This document shows, piece by piece, positions 5,533 through 15,700 of a stretch of 22,207 bases of DNA. The position numbers and the translations under genes were made by a program. The notes under the pieces are model-generated. The model did not search any database. It had not been told where the DNA came from and saw only the letters and a list, made by a program, of their open reading frames with translations. Source of the stretch: an uncultured Mycoplasmatota bacterium (GTDB lineage: Bacteria > Bacillota_I > Bacilli_A > RF39 > UBA660); the NCBI GenBank assembly GCA_946497375.1, contig CAMMKE010000012.1, positions 1 through 22,207 of the forward strand, read 5' to 3'. Numbering within the stretch: the first letter of the stretch is position 1; every line of letters starts with the position of its first letter.

Positions 5533-7524
5533 TTACTTATTTCTACCACAACATTTTTTATATTTCTTACCACTTCCACAAGGACAAGAATCATTTCTAC
5601 CTATCTTTTTTTCTCTAGGAATAGAATTAACTTCTTTTTTTGTGTAACCATTAAAAACCCATATAGGTATATCATTTTTATATTTATTGATTATTGAAGT
5701 TAATTCCTTAAAATTATTTTTAGTTAAATTAATATTCATATCTTCAAGTAATGACTTTAACCCTTCTTCACTATAAATATTAGTATTAATTAATATTGAA
5801 ATATTTGCCTCTATCTCATTAATTTTGCTATTTTTTATATTTATACTATTTAAATATTTTCTAATATCAATATCCAAAGATTCTAGTGCATCTAAGCCAG
5901 TAAAATCGTTTATATCAACAATCTTATATTTTTTAAACCTAGATTTATTAGGCAAAACAAGTTCTTCTAATAAATTATCAGATTCAAAAAGAGAATAATA
6001 ATCATCACCTATAACCATCTCTAAATCATTAATAATTTCATCTAACTCTTCTATAGGAACATCAAAATCATGATTTTCTTTCAGTAATCTTTGTAATTCA
6101 GTTTTATATATAATACCGTTATATGTCATATAAGCACTAACATAGTCTTCTTCATTAGGCATATAAATAACATTATCATCATCAATATCTAATGAATCTA
6201 TATCAAGATTTCTTAAAATTTCTTTTATTTCTTTAGGAATTAATACTTTAATATCATCATTTTCTTTATAAATATAAGCATAACCATTTATAATAAAACT
6301 TGTAATATTATCATTACCATTATATATTCTATTATCAAGACTAATTAATTCTTCTAATTCGCTATAGTTATAGAAATAATAAGATGCTTCTTCATTAAAA
6401 CTTTCTACTATTATTTCATCAAGACTAATATTATTATCTAGAGAATAAGTATAGCATAATTCATCTAAACCTTCTTTTGTTAAATTCTTTAAGCATTCAG
6501 TTAATGTATTTTTTTTAGGTTTAGATTTAAGTAATAATATATCTATTTTTTCTTCATCAACAGTATTACCACCATTATCCCAAAATCTTATCTCACTATA
6601 AATATCACCTATTAAATCTTTCATTTCAATTTTATTAGACTTATTTAGTTTAAAAGAATCTTCAATGTCATTAGCAATTTCTATGAAATCTCTTTGACGA
6701 GACAATATTTTAGATATAGTAATAGATAATGTCTCTTTATATGGTTTTTTCATAATTTTAGAAAGACTATCAATAAATTCCATAATACTAAACATATAAG
6801 TACCATAATCTCTGTCGTTTCTTTTAATAAACTTTCTATTTTCCATGTCGTTTGCATACTCATCATTATATGGAAAAGATTTAAGCCAAAAATATCTTTG
6901 ATTATTTATCACTTTTATATCTATCAGTTCTTTCCATTCATCTAACAATTCTTCTTTTGTAACTAAATTATCAAAATCACCATAGTCACTAAATACAAAA
7001 TCTTCTCCTACAAGTCCCATACTAAATAACATAGAAAATAATTTACTAGTTAGTTCTCCTTTTAGAGCAACTACTTTATCTTCTTTAGTTATATTTTCTA
7101 AATATAATTTTTTAATATCATTTGGTAGTACATAAAAAACTTCATCATCTTCATTTACGCATCCATAAACTATACCAGCATATATAAATATATTAGCTAT
7201 TCTCTCTATTTTCTTATCTCTTGCTAAAGCTTCAATATTTTTATATTGAGAATATGGCATAGGTAGTATAATCTCCATAAACTTTTCTTTTATTTTATTA
7301 TCTAATAATTCTCTTAGCTTAGAAAAGCCTTTTTCTTTAATTTCCTCTTCAGTATAATAACATCTTGCTACTATATCTAATTGTTCATCATCTAAAGCTT
7401 TTAAGTAATCTTTTAAATCTCCAGTTACATTACTTCTTAAAAGCAAATACTCTACGTTATAAGTATCCATTACCTCTGTAATTTTATCAATTACAGTATT
7501 TTCTAGTTCTTTTTCATTATTCAT
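5533..7524 (-). CDS. Large SEC-C motif protein with repeated modules
   Basis: This 663-residue protein ends in [17 protein letters not shown], the zinc-binding SEC-C motif (C-x-C-x8-C-C) also found at the C-terminus of SecA. The rest is not SecA. It is an acidic, Ile/Asn-rich helical protein with at least two related stretches, roughly residues 50-140 and 335-440. Each begins with a short L-x-x-L helix ([39 protein letters not shown]) and ends in a Gly-x-[VA]-Y hairpin followed by (V/I)LP-[NK]-(D/E)-IK-x-[LI]. The separate gene at 4711-5070 has the same plan. SEC-C proteins of this type are widespread in low-GC Gram-positives and uncharacterised; binding to nucleic acid or ribosomes is only a guess. 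The start has AAAGGAG 7 bases upstream. It heads the operon with the UPF0158 and pRiA4b-like genes. Confidence 0.75.
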   Translation of the reverse strand: MNNEKELENTVIDKITEVMDTYNVEYLLLRSNVTGDLKDYLKALDDEQLDIVARCYYTEEEIKEKGFSKLRELLDNKIKEKFMEIILPMPYSQYKNIEALARDKKIERIANIFIYAGIVYGCVNEDDEVFYVLPNDIKKLYLENITKEDKVVALKGELTSKLFSMLFSMGLVGEDFVFSDYGDFDNLVTKEELLDEWKELIDIKVINNQRYFWLKSFPYNDEYANDMENRKFIKRNDRDYGTYMFSIMEFIDSLSKIMKKPYKETLSITISKILSRQRDFIEIANDIEDSFKLNKSNKIEMKDLIGDIYSEIRFWDNGGNTVDEEKIDILLLKSKPKKNTLTECLKNLTKEGLDELCYTYSLDNNISLDEIIVESFNEEASYYFYNYSELEELISLDNRIYNGNDNITSFIINGYAYIYKENDDIKVLIPKEIKEILRNLDIDSLDIDDDNVIYMPNEEDYVSAYMTYNGIIYKTELQRLLKENHDFDVPIEELDEIINDLEMVIGDDYYSLFESDNLLEELVLPNKSRFKKYKIVDINDFTGLDALESLDIDIRKYLNSINIKNSKINEIEANISILINTNIYSEEGLKSLLEDMNINLTKNNFKELTSIINKYKNDIPIWVFNGYTKKEVNSIPREKKIGRNDSCPCGSGKKYKKCCGRNK

Positions 7525-7549
7525 ATTTTTCTCCTTTACTTCAACAAAT

Positions 7550-7558
7550 ATTTTATCA
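7550..7558 (-). promoter_or_regulatory. Possible extended -10 promoter of the SEC-C operon
   Basis: TGATAAAAT on the minus strand (TGN plus TAAAAT) lies 26 bases before the SEC-C gene start. A matching -35 is not visible, and the upstream sequence is almost pure A/T. Confidence 0.35.
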
Positions 7559-7604
7559 TTTTAATAATAATTATTACTATTATCTTCTTCTATATCCAGT
7601 TTAA

Positions 7605-7900
7605 TTAACTTTTAAGTTTTTCCTTTCCTAATTTTATTCTAATAAATTCTTCTATAGATAGCAAGTTATTTTCTTGATAACCACACTTTTTATTTTCTAT
7701 AAGTAATCTTTTCACATCTTGCAACTCTTTTGATTTTATGAGTTCTAGTTTATGTAATCTATTATTACTTAAAGAAACATTTGGTTTGGTATTTAAATAA
7801 CTTTTTCCATCATAACCAAAATGATTTAAGATAGAAAGAATTGCAAAGATAAATATTTAATCTAGATAATAGCTTTTTGTAGTACTTCAAAATTATCCAT
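7605..7900 (-). pseudogene. Remnant of an unrecognised gene
   Basis: A start with a strong ribosome site (AAAGGAG, 6 bases before ATG at 7898-7900) opens a frame reading MDNFEVLQKAII, which stops at 7862-7864. A second frame, open from 7856 to a TAA at 7605-7607, encodes about 83 residues: it begins FIFAILSILNHFGYDG, continues with RLHKLELIKSKELQDVKRL, and ends SIEEFIRIKLGKEKLKS. Codon use in this second frame is normal for the window, and no start codon or ribosome site precedes it. The two pieces fit one gene that has lost its middle or suffered a frameshift. I do not recognise the family. A promoter candidate lies upstream at 7923-7951. Confidence 0.5.
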
Positions 7901-7922
7901 ATACTTCTCCTTTATGGCTATT

Positions 7923-7951
7923 ATTCTATCATATGTTCTAGTTAATGTATA
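7923..7951 (-). promoter_or_regulatory. Promoter candidate of the gene remnant at 7605-7900
   Basis: TATACA (7946-7951) and TAGAAT (7923-7928) are 17 bases apart on the minus strand, and TGA precedes the -10 (extended -10). The same TAGAAT -10 occurs in the candidate promoter at 21795. Paired TACCAA-like boxes (7968-7983) lie just upstream. Confidence 0.4.
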
Positions 7952-7967
7952 GTTATTTTTTATTTTT

Positions 7968-7983
7968 TCCCAAATATTACCAA
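7968..7983. repeat. Paired TACCAA-like boxes, 10-bp spacing
   Basis: The plus strand reads TCCCAAATATTACCAA, which differs by one base from TACCAAATATTACCAA at 21830-21845. Both copies sit just upstream of a predicted minus-strand promoter. This copy also abuts the T-run of the terminator at 7982-8010. Confidence 0.5.
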
Positions 7984-8010
7984 AAAAAGAAATCTATTAG
8001 TAATAGACTT
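7982..8010 (-). terminator. Intrinsic terminator after the SWIM zinc-finger gene
   Basis: On the minus strand AAGTCTATT and AATAGATTT pair (9 bp, one G-U) around an ACT loop, followed by CTTTTTTT. It lies 20 bases after the stop of the gene ending at 8030. Confidence 0.75.
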
Positions 8011-8029
8011 CTCAAAATAATTACTATTG

Positions 8030-9691
8030 CTATAATACTTGTGATAATTCATCTTGCATAGCAGGTTTATTACGATATTTTTCTCTCATCTCTTCAAGCA
8101 ATTTAGTATATTCATTCTCACTATTTTTCATTTTCTTTATATGAAGCATATCTCTTGCTAATTCACGATACATATTTCTATTAAAAGCTTTACTGGCGAA
8201 AGACTTACAACATTTTACATAAATACTTATTAGTTCTTTATTATATTTAGGTAAAAGATATTGTTCATATCTCATAATAGTATTCATATCTTTATCCTTT
8301 ACCATATTATATATGTCATCATAATTTTTCTCTTCAATATAAATATTTAATAAATCAGTAAAGTATAGATATCCTTTTGGTTCATTTAAAATTCTATTTA
8401 TAATATTTTCTCTTTCTTTTAACCAGTCTTGCTTTGAATATAAATGTTTTATCTTCTTATAAATATCTATATCATATTTATCATATTCAAATAATAACTG
8501 ATACAAAATATCTTTATATTCATCTTGCATAATATTATCTAAATATATATCAGCTAATTTTGAGGCATAAATACTATTATTAGTTTCTTTTAATCTTGTC
8601 TTTAATAAAGTAACAGCATCTTTAACATTATCTTCTTTTAAGTACTCCTCAACTAATTTTAAACAAATGTCACTATCAGCAGAATATTTTTTTAATAGAT
8701 TAATTATCTTTTCTTTGGCACCTTCTTTATTATAAATATCCACCAAGATATCTACATAATGTTTATCATTCCAAAAGTACTTTTTACTCTTTCCTAGTTC
8801 TAAAGCATCTAACAGCCCTTCTTCTATTTCATTAAGATATATATTTCTTTCAACATATAAATCTAATAATGGAAACAAATAAATAGCATAATTAGAAAGA
8901 TATTCCGTCTTTGCCTCATTTAAAATATAATCTAATATTTTTTTAGATAAAATACTTTCATCATGCAATATAGATTCTAATATTCTTTCAATTATTTCTA
9001 TACATGAATCTGCTACTTCACCTGTAGAACCATTAGAATCATCAATATCAGTTTCAGGAATGGTTTCTAAAATAGTTTTAGCAACTTCAAATGCTAAATC
9101 ATATTCTCCATTATCAACTAAAGTATTTACTTCACTAGTTATCTTATGCATATTTTTAGTATAATCCCATGACTCATGATAATCTATAAAACCATCACGA
9201 CCTGCACTGCTTTCAATAGCACTATATATTTTATTTTCATAATCTTCAATAGTTAAACGAGGGAATGATTTATTAAATCTTAATCTAAACTTATCATAAA
9301 CATCCCTATCTTCAGTTAATAATTCTACTAAGAAATCATCTAATTCTATCTTGTTAATTGTTTTAAGACTATCTCTAATCTTTTTTTCTTTAGTAGTATA
9401 ATTATTATTTTCATCTAGATTCTCATTATCTAAATAATATAATAATGCTGCCATATGTTTACAATAATTTCCTTCACTTGCATAAGGGCAAGTACAGTCT
9501 CCATCTATAAATATACCATTATCTACTTCAACAGAAACATCATAAGCATCAGTTCCTAAGACTTTTGCTGTTATAATATTATCTTTAATTAAAACATCCT
9601 CTACTAAACCATCTTCATAGTATTCATAACCTCTTGATAATATTCTCGTATTAAAATCATCTTTAAAGTCTATCTCCATTGTTAACCACAT
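8030..9691 (-). CDS. SWIM zinc-finger protein with helical repeat C-terminus
   Basis: The N-terminal segment RILSRGYEYYEDGLVEDV is the usual lead-in to a SWIM domain, and the zinc ligands follow as DCTCPYASEGNYCKHMAALLYYL (C66, C68, C77, H79; C-x-C-x8-C-x-H). The remaining ~450 residues are alpha-helical with TPR-like spacing (for example INLLKKYSADSDICLKLVEEY and AVTLLKTRLKETN), typical of bacterial SWIM proteins. SWIM fingers bind nucleic acid or protein; the biological role is unknown. It has no SNF2 helicase part, although many relatives are encoded beside one. M1 at 9691 has only AAGAAAAG upstream, and the fifth codon (ATG at 9677-9679) is an equally plausible start. It follows the acetyltransferase gene by 38 bases. 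Confidence 0.75.
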   Translation of the reverse strand: MWLTMEIDFKDDFNTRILSRGYEYYEDGLVEDVLIKDNIITAKVLGTDAYDVSVEVDNGIFIDGDCTCPYASEGNYCKHMAALLYYLDNENLDENNNYTTKEKKIRDSLKTINKIELDDFLVELLTEDRDVYDKFRLRFNKSFPRLTIEDYENKIYSAIESSAGRDGFIDYHESWDYTKNMHKITSEVNTLVDNGEYDLAFEVAKTILETIPETDIDDSNGSTGEVADSCIEIIERILESILHDESILSKKILDYILNEAKTEYLSNYAIYLFPLLDLYVERNIYLNEIEEGLLDALELGKSKKYFWNDKHYVDILVDIYNKEGAKEKIINLLKKYSADSDICLKLVEEYLKEDNVKDAVTLLKTRLKETNNSIYASKLADIYLDNIMQDEYKDILYQLLFEYDKYDIDIYKKIKHLYSKQDWLKERENIINRILNEPKGYLYFTDLLNIYIEEKNYDDIYNMVKDKDMNTIMRYEQYLLPKYNKELISIYVKCCKSFASKAFNRNMYRELARDMLHIKKMKNSENEYTKLLEEMREKYRNKPAMQDELSQVL

Positions 9692-9729
9692 CTTTTCTTA
9701 AACATAATTATCTATAATTTATCAGCTTA

Positions 9730-10353
9730 TTAACCTTCAAATACTTTCACTAAATAGTCATAAGGATTATCAGTCTCTTTAAATCCTGTACTTTTATATA
9801 ACTCTATTAGTTTTCTTTTTAGCTCTTTATTATCAATAATAATTTTTTCTCTATTATCATCTCTTTCAAATGGTTGAGCACATAAAGCGACTATTCCAAT
9901 ATTTAATTTAGCAATGTACTTAATTATCTCTCCTATTTGATTAAGAATAAGTTTTGCATAACCTCTATTTCGATACTCGTTTTTCACATATAAACTATCT
10001 ATGTAAAAAACGTTATCGCAAAAGTTTTGACTTTGATATTCATCTTTAATAAAGCCATTTCTATCAAACAAAATATTATATAGCTCACATGTATCTCCAC
10101 TAATCATATCAAAAGCATCAAATATACTTTGGCCGTAATTATACATATACTCCATATCAAAAAAGTAGCCAAATAATGTTACTATTACTTCCTGTTTTGA
10201 ATCTTCTTCATTTGTTTTAACTAGTTTTACCATGACCGAGCAGTATGATAATTGTTCTGATGAATCACTAAAATTAATTCTTGTTGGATGCTTAAAGAGA
10301 GCTATCTCAGGATATCCAACCTCTACTTTTATTTCTAAAAAATCTTCTTCCAT
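9730..10353 (-). CDS. GNAT-family N-acetyltransferase
   Basis: The C-terminal half has the GNAT fold's core: the strand VFYIDSLYVKNEYRNRGYAK, which contains the acetyl-CoA pyrophosphate loop R-N-R-G-Y-A (Q/R-x-x-G-x-G/A), then a helix LILNQIGEIIKY, a strand GIVALCAQPF and the final ELYKSTGFKE block. The N-terminal ~100 residues (beta-rich, VGYPEIALF, EVIVTLFGYFF) are not part of the fold and are unfamiliar. The acceptor is unknown. The frame is open upstream to TTG at 10381-10383, but AAAGGAG stands 7 bases before the ATG at 10351-10353, so that is the start (207 residues). It follows the AAA_14 gene by 11 bases and is probably on the same transcript. Confidence 0.75.
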   Translation of the reverse strand: MEEDFLEIKVEVGYPEIALFKHPTRINFSDSSEQLSYCSVMVKLVKTNEEDSKQEVIVTLFGYFFDMEYMYNYGQSIFDAFDMISGDTCELYNILFDRNGFIKDEYQSQNFCDNVFYIDSLYVKNEYRNRGYAKLILNQIGEIIKYIAKLNIGIVALCAQPFERDDNREKIIIDNKELKRKLIELYKSTGFKETDNPYDYLVKVFEG

Positions 10354-10364
10354 AACTATCTCCT

Positions 10365-11561
10365 TTACTTTTCCAATAACCAATCTATTATATTTTTATG
10401 AATAATACCGTTCTGAGAAAAATCAAACTTATCCATAGAAATAACATATTTAGGGTAATTATCTTCAATTTTTTTATAAGCATCAAATTCTCTTTTAACT
10501 ACTGATTCATCTGTTAAGATATATGCAACTTGAATATATATTTTTTCTTCAAATCTAGTAGCTATAAAATCAATTCCTCCATTTTCTAAATTTCCAATAT
10601 TTACATTATAACCTCTAGCAATGAGTTCATTATAAACAACATTTTCTAAATAAGCACCTAGTTGTTCTTTTTTTCCATCACTTAATATGTTAGTAAATCC
10701 TAAATCTGTTAAATAATATTTATATTTTCCTGTAAGAATTCTCTTACCACGTATATCATATCTTTCTGCTTTAGAAATAAGATTTGCCCTAACAATATAA
10801 TCTAAATAGTTATATAAAGTCTCTAAAGATACCCCTCTAGATTCACTTTCAAAATATTTCTTTAAACTTTCTGGAGAAAATGTTTGTGATGGTGTTGTAA
10901 GTATATAAGTAACTATTCTATTTAATAAATCAATATCTTTTATATTAAATCTTTTAACTATATCTTTAATAACAATAGAATCATATATATCACTTAAGTA
11001 TGTCTTTTTAGAAGCATCATCACTTTGCATAAACCTCTGTGGCATTCCTCCCCATTTAATATAATCATTAAATATCTCATCTAAATCATTTTTATCAGTT
11101 ATATTTAATAGCTCACATACTTCACTAAATGTAAATGGAGTTATCTTAAAACTTACATATCTTCCTGCAATATGAGTAGCTAAATCACTTGATAATAAAT
11201 CACTATTAGAACCAGTTATAAATATTGAGGTATTTTTCGTTGCTCTTAATGAGTTTACTACTTTCTCCCAAGAATCAACATTTTGAATTTCATCAAAGAA
11301 AATATAATATTTCTTATTATCTTTTATCTTTTTCTTTATATAATTGTTTAATTTTTTAGGATCAGTATACTCTTCATAATCAAAGTCTTCAAAATTCATA
11401 TAAATTATATGTTCATCATCTGTTTCTTTCTTTTGTAACTCATCAATAATTTGTGTTAAAATAACTGATTTCCCAGAACGTCTAATTCCAATTAAAACTT
11501 TAATTAAGTCTTGATTATAAAATGGTCTTATTTGTTTTAAATATCTTTCTCTAATTATCAT
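10365..11561 (-). CDS. AAA_14/DUF4143 family ATPase
   Basis: This 398-residue protein has a Walker A at residues 25-32 (GIRRSGKS), Walker B at about 86-91 (YIFFDEIQNV), a sensor-like SIFITGSNSDLLSSD, and AGRYVSFKITPFTFSE, the classic AAA_14 order. The C-terminal part (LGAYLENVVYNELIARGYNV, then GGIDFIATRFEEKIYIQVAY) is the DUF4143 domain, which carries a PD-(D/E)xK-like core; here D..(11)..Q replaces the last Lys. The family is very common in anaerobes, often in multiple copies, and uncharacterised. A role in DNA or defence is only inferred. It has its own consensus promoter (11587-11615) and an AAAGGGG ribosome site. Confidence 0.85.
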   Translation of the reverse strand: MIIRERYLKQIRPFYNQDLIKVLIGIRRSGKSVILTQIIDELQKKETDDEHIIYMNFEDFDYEEYTDPKKLNNYIKKKIKDNKKYYIFFDEIQNVDSWEKVVNSLRATKNTSIFITGSNSDLLSSDLATHIAGRYVSFKITPFTFSEVCELLNITDKNDLDEIFNDYIKWGGMPQRFMQSDDASKKTYLSDIYDSIVIKDIVKRFNIKDIDLLNRIVTYILTTPSQTFSPESLKKYFESESRGVSLETLYNYLDYIVRANLISKAERYDIRGKRILTGKYKYYLTDLGFTNILSDGKKEQLGAYLENVVYNELIARGYNVNIGNLENGGIDFIATRFEEKIYIQVAYILTDESVVKREFDAYKKIEDNYPKYVISMDKFDFSQNGIIHKNIIDWLLEK

Positions 11562-11586
11562 AGATAAAATCCCCTTTCCTATCTAT

Positions 11587-11615
11587 ATTATATTATTATT
11601 TACAGATAAAGTCAA
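11587..11615 (-). promoter_or_regulatory. Consensus sigma-A promoter of the AAA_14 gene
   Basis: TTGACT (11610-11615) and TATAAT (11587-11592) are separated by 17 bases on the minus strand, and the start codon is 26 bases past the -10. The -35 begins inside the T-run of the upstream terminator (11614-11643). Confidence 0.8.
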
Positions 11616-11643
11616 AAAAATTACTCTATAAAGTAATTTTTTT
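11614..11643 (-). terminator. Intrinsic terminator closing the defence-island transcript
   Basis: AAAAAAATTACT and AGTAATTTTTTT make a perfect 12-bp stem with a CTATAA loop. Both strands end in a T-run, so it could work in either direction, but only minus-strand genes need it. It lies 206 bases after the DUF4268 gene ending at 11850. Confidence 0.75.
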
Positions 11644-11849
11644 GTTTTTTTCTTAATTTATTACTACAATAAAATAGATTTGATTATAAATATTGGAATT
11701 TCTAATCAAATCTAATTGATATTAATACTTTTTCGTTTCTTATATTACTGGATGATTGATGTCATCTTTTAAAATCATTAGATAAAAATATATTTCTTAG
11801 TAGAAGTTTAGAGCTTTTATCGGAGAGGATTGCAAGTATATTTTATATA
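11644..11849. other. Gene-free stretch with a 12-bp inverted repeat
   Basis: No supported coding frame. It contains a perfect inverted repeat, TAGATTTGATTA (11675-11686) and TAATCAAATCTA (11703-11714), separated by 16 bases. No T-run follows on either strand, so it is not a standard terminator. It might be an mRNA 3' structure, an operator, or the end of a mobile piece. Confidence 0.5.
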
Positions 11850-12782
11850 TCATAAATATTTCTTAAAAACTCTTTTGAAATCTTCAGCTTTATGTAAAAG
11901 CCATTCATATCCATGACTTAACTTCTCTGATTTGAAATCAACTTTAAATTCACAAACAATATTTATACTACTAGCTTTGCTATTTTCTTTATAATCCCAA
12001 TTTAGTTTATAACCTAATTCATTTTCAATTCTTTCCCTATTTGAATACAATTTGTTATATAATTCCTTATTATTATCTATCCATAAAGCACAAGCTATTT
12101 CTCCACTTTTGATAACAGTTAAATCGATATGGCATTCGCTTGATCCGATAGCAAAAGTATACCAGTGTTGCGGTAATGCTTTTCTTGTAGAAAAACTATT
12201 TTTATGCTCTGCACAATATTCATTGAATCCCTGCCAAAAATTTAAATCTGTTAACTTCATTCCTGTAAGCTCAGTATTATCCTTGGTTGTTCTGATAGTC
12301 TTTGTCCAATCATTTGGTTGGCTAACTATTTCAAAATGAGGAGCAATATCTGAATCACCAATTCTAAATAGTTCTATTTTCACTAAAAACAAATTAACAC
12401 TATCATCAGAATGTTCGTTTAGCCACTCAATAGCTTGCTTGTGTTCTTCATTCACATCTTTAACAATCCAAATAATTGTTTTCGCATCATATCCAGCACC
12501 ATATACTAAAATTTTTCCTAAGTGATCGTGATTGGTAATCTCCAATTGATTTTCAATAATAATATTTTCATTAGTATCTTCATTTTCAGCTAAAATATCT
12601 AATGAATATTTTCCCACTGGAGCTTCTGTTTTCTTTACTTTAATAGGTATACCAATTTCTTCACTTAATAATTTTATATTTATATCCTTAGCAAGCCATG
12701 GTGTAAAATCATACTCTTCATTTTTCCATATGGTTCTTAAATCTGTTATTTTTTCTAATTTTCCTAATTTTATTTCACTCAT
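11850..12782 (-). CDS. DUF4268/PD-(D/E)xK nuclease-like protein at the end of the RM operon
   Basis: The N-terminal half has the NucS-like arrangement of this family: FTPWLAKDINIKLLSEEIG, GKYSLDILAENED, NENIIIENQLEITNHDHLG, then a strand IIWIVKD and HKQAIEWLNEHSDD. Asp of SLDIL and Glu/Gln of IENQ sit where a PD-(D/E)xK core has D and ExK, with Gln for Lys. The C-terminal half (LNFWQGFNEYC, WYTFAIG, RIENELGYKLNWDY, WLLHKAEDFKRVF) is the DUF4268 domain. Such genes often occur beside type I restriction systems, and the 13-base gap to hsdR supports co-transcription. The frame reaches a GTG at 12806, but AAAGGAG stands 8 bases before the ATG at 12780-12782, giving 310 residues. Nuclease activity is not proven. 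Confidence 0.75.
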   Translation of the reverse strand: MSEIKLGKLEKITDLRTIWKNEEYDFTPWLAKDINIKLLSEEIGIPIKVKKTEAPVGKYSLDILAENEDTNENIIIENQLEITNHDHLGKILVYGAGYDAKTIIWIVKDVNEEHKQAIEWLNEHSDDSVNLFLVKIELFRIGDSDIAPHFEIVSQPNDWTKTIRTTKDNTELTGMKLTDLNFWQGFNEYCAEHKNSFSTRKALPQHWYTFAIGSSECHIDLTVIKSGEIACALWIDNNKELYNKLYSNRERIENELGYKLNWDYKENSKASSINIVCEFKVDFKSEKLSHGYEWLLHKAEDFKRVFKKYL

Positions 12783-12795
12783 AAAAACTTCTCCT

Positions 12796-15700
12796 TTATA
12801 TTTCACTATCTTGATATTTTAATTCAGCCTGTTTAATTACTTTTTCTACCGCTCCATCCCTTTTTATAGGAGGGTAATTATATTTTATTAACAACCTTCT
12901 TATGTTAACTCTAATTCTTGCTCTAGCATCTTCTCTTTTAAAAGCATCCAATGTTAAATTTTGATTTATGATCTCAACTAATTCTTTAGCAATTTGTACT
13001 AGAGTTTCATCTTTCATTAATTCTTTTATCTCTGGATCAAACCCCAATGCATCAAAGAAAGCTTTTTCTTCTATTGATAAATTATATTTATTTCCATTAG
13101 CAAGTTCTTCCTCTATTTCTTTCTTTAAATTAATCATTTCTTCAATAATTTTTTCAATGTCTGCTAAATCCGTTCTCTCATTGTATTCATCAACTATTTT
13201 ATTAAATTTTGTTGAAAATTTTTCTTGTAAAGTTAAGTTTACCTTACCAATATCTTTAATTGTAGTTTTCAATGCTCTTGATAATACTTCTGCTACAATA
13301 TTCTTGTCTTTTAGACTTTTTAATTTAGATAACATTGTATTGCTTAATAATTCAAGACTGTTTCCTCTAGATAATTCACCTAAATTAATCAGCTCATCTT
13401 CTTTAATAGACTTCTCTAACATAGCACCTACTGTTTTATTAATCTCAGATACATCCAATTTATTCTCATTAGATATCTTTGAAATAAAAGACCTTACAGA
13501 AATAATAAACAATGATTTTTCTTTATACTCTCGTTCTAGAATACCATTACATAGAGTATAAAGATTCTTAATATCTAAACTATGTTTCATAAATCTTTTT
13601 TTAGTATCTTCCTTTGATAAAACTAAATTAGCACCATCTTTAATCAAATTATATTTTCCTGTATTATCTAATTTATTAAAACTACTATAATTATAACCAT
13701 TCAATATTCCATCAATTATTTCAATTTTATCTTTTAAAGCATTTACTATTTCTTGATTATCTACAATTTGTTTTTGATCTCTTTTCGTATATGTTTTTAA
13801 GGCATCTAGTAGCCAAGATTTTAGTCCTATATAATCTACAATTAATCCAGCTGGCTTACTTTTATAAACTCTATTTACTCTGGCAATCGCTTGCATTAAG
13901 TTATGAGCTTTCATTGGTTTATCTATATACATTACACCAAGTCTTGGAACATCAAATCCTGTAAGCCACATATCTACAACAATAGCAATCTTAAATTTTT
14001 CATTAGGATCATCCTTTTCATTTTTAAATCTGATTTCTAACTCTTTTTTATCATTTTTAGTCCCAATTACCTTTTGCATATCTTCTGGATCTTTGTTACT
14101 TGGAGTAATAATCATTTTTACTACATCAATATAATCTGGTCTTAATTCAATAAACTTTTTATACATTATATATGCAGCTTTTCTTGAATAAGCAACAACC
14201 ATTGCGTGATCAGCAACCATGTCTTTTCTTTCTTCATAATGATTAATAATATCTTTTACAATTAATTCTAGCCTGTCTGGGTCTTCTATTACTTGAGAAA
14301 TCCTAGCCATCATTTGTTTAGACTTATTAATTGCATATTCATCTGCTTTACCAGACTCTTCTATAAATTTATAATAATTATCAATTTCATCTAAAATCTT
14401 TTGATTTAACCCTACTCTTGCCATTCTTGATTCATACATTATTGGCACAGTAGAACCATCCATAATAGCTTGTGTCATATCATAAGTATCTATAACATCA
14501 CCAAATATCGCTGATGTAGATTTATCTTTTGTTTCAACAGGTGTTCCTGTAAATCCTATATAAATGGCATTAGGTAAAGCATTATGTAAATATTTTGCAG
14601 TTCCATATTTTTCTGTTGCCTCATTAGTCTCATAATCAATTTTCATCGCTGCTTCTAAACCATAATGACTCCTGTGACATTCATCTACTAAAACTAAAAT
14701 ATCATCTCTATCTGTAAATAAACCAGTCTCTTCTTCAAATTTTTGAAGAGTTGTAAAGAATATTCCTCCTGATATTCTATCTTTTAACATATCTTCTAAT
14801 TCTTTCCTAGAATCAGCTTTTTTAGGCTTTTGTTTTAGATAATAATCACATTTAGTAAAAGTTTCATATAATTGATTATCTAAATCATTTCTATCAGTAA
14901 CTACTACTATTGTAGGATTATTTAAAAACCTAATCATATTACCAGAATAGAAAACCATACTAAACGATTTACCTGATCCTTGTGTATGCCATAGTATTCC
15001 TGCTTTACCAGTTCTAACACCTTTTGTAACTGTAGATACAATTGCTTTTTTTACTCCAAAATATTGATGATATTGTGCTAGTATTTTTTTATCATCGCTA
15101 AATAGTATGAAGTTTTGAATAATATCTAATAATCTATCCTTTCTAAACATACCATTAAATAAAGTTTCGTGAGTAGGCATATTTTCATATACTTCATCAT
15201 CTTCTTCTACTTTCTTCCAATCACTAAATCTTGAATATGGACTAGTAATAGTACCTGTTTTAGCAGTAACTCCATCACTAATTACTAAAAATTGATTATA
15301 TTTAAATAATGTGGGAATAGATACATTTTTATATCCCATTAATTGGTTATAAGCATCTTCTAATTTAACATCTTCGTTAGTTGCTGTTTTAAGTTCTATT
15401 ACAACTAGAGGAATACCATTTACAAATATAATAATATCTGGTCTTTTAGAATCTCTATCAATAATAGAAAACTGATTGACTGCTTGAAAGTGATTATTAT
15501 TAATATTTTCAAAATCAATTAGTTTGACATTTTTATATTGATATCCAGTAGAAGTTTTTACTTCTACTGGTACTCCTTCTAATAAATATCTAGTAAAAGT
15601 TTTATTATCTTCTACTGGATTTCCATGTGATAAATTTTTAATTGTCTTTATTGCTTCATTTATTTGAGCATCATTAAAATTTTTATTTATACTACTAATA

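Noticed and set aside
12052..13561. Plus-strand open frames of 95 and 197 codons inside the DUF4268 and hsdR genes
   Set aside because: Complements of strongly recognised minus-strand genes, no ribosome site, and unnatural Ser/Leu-rich composition.
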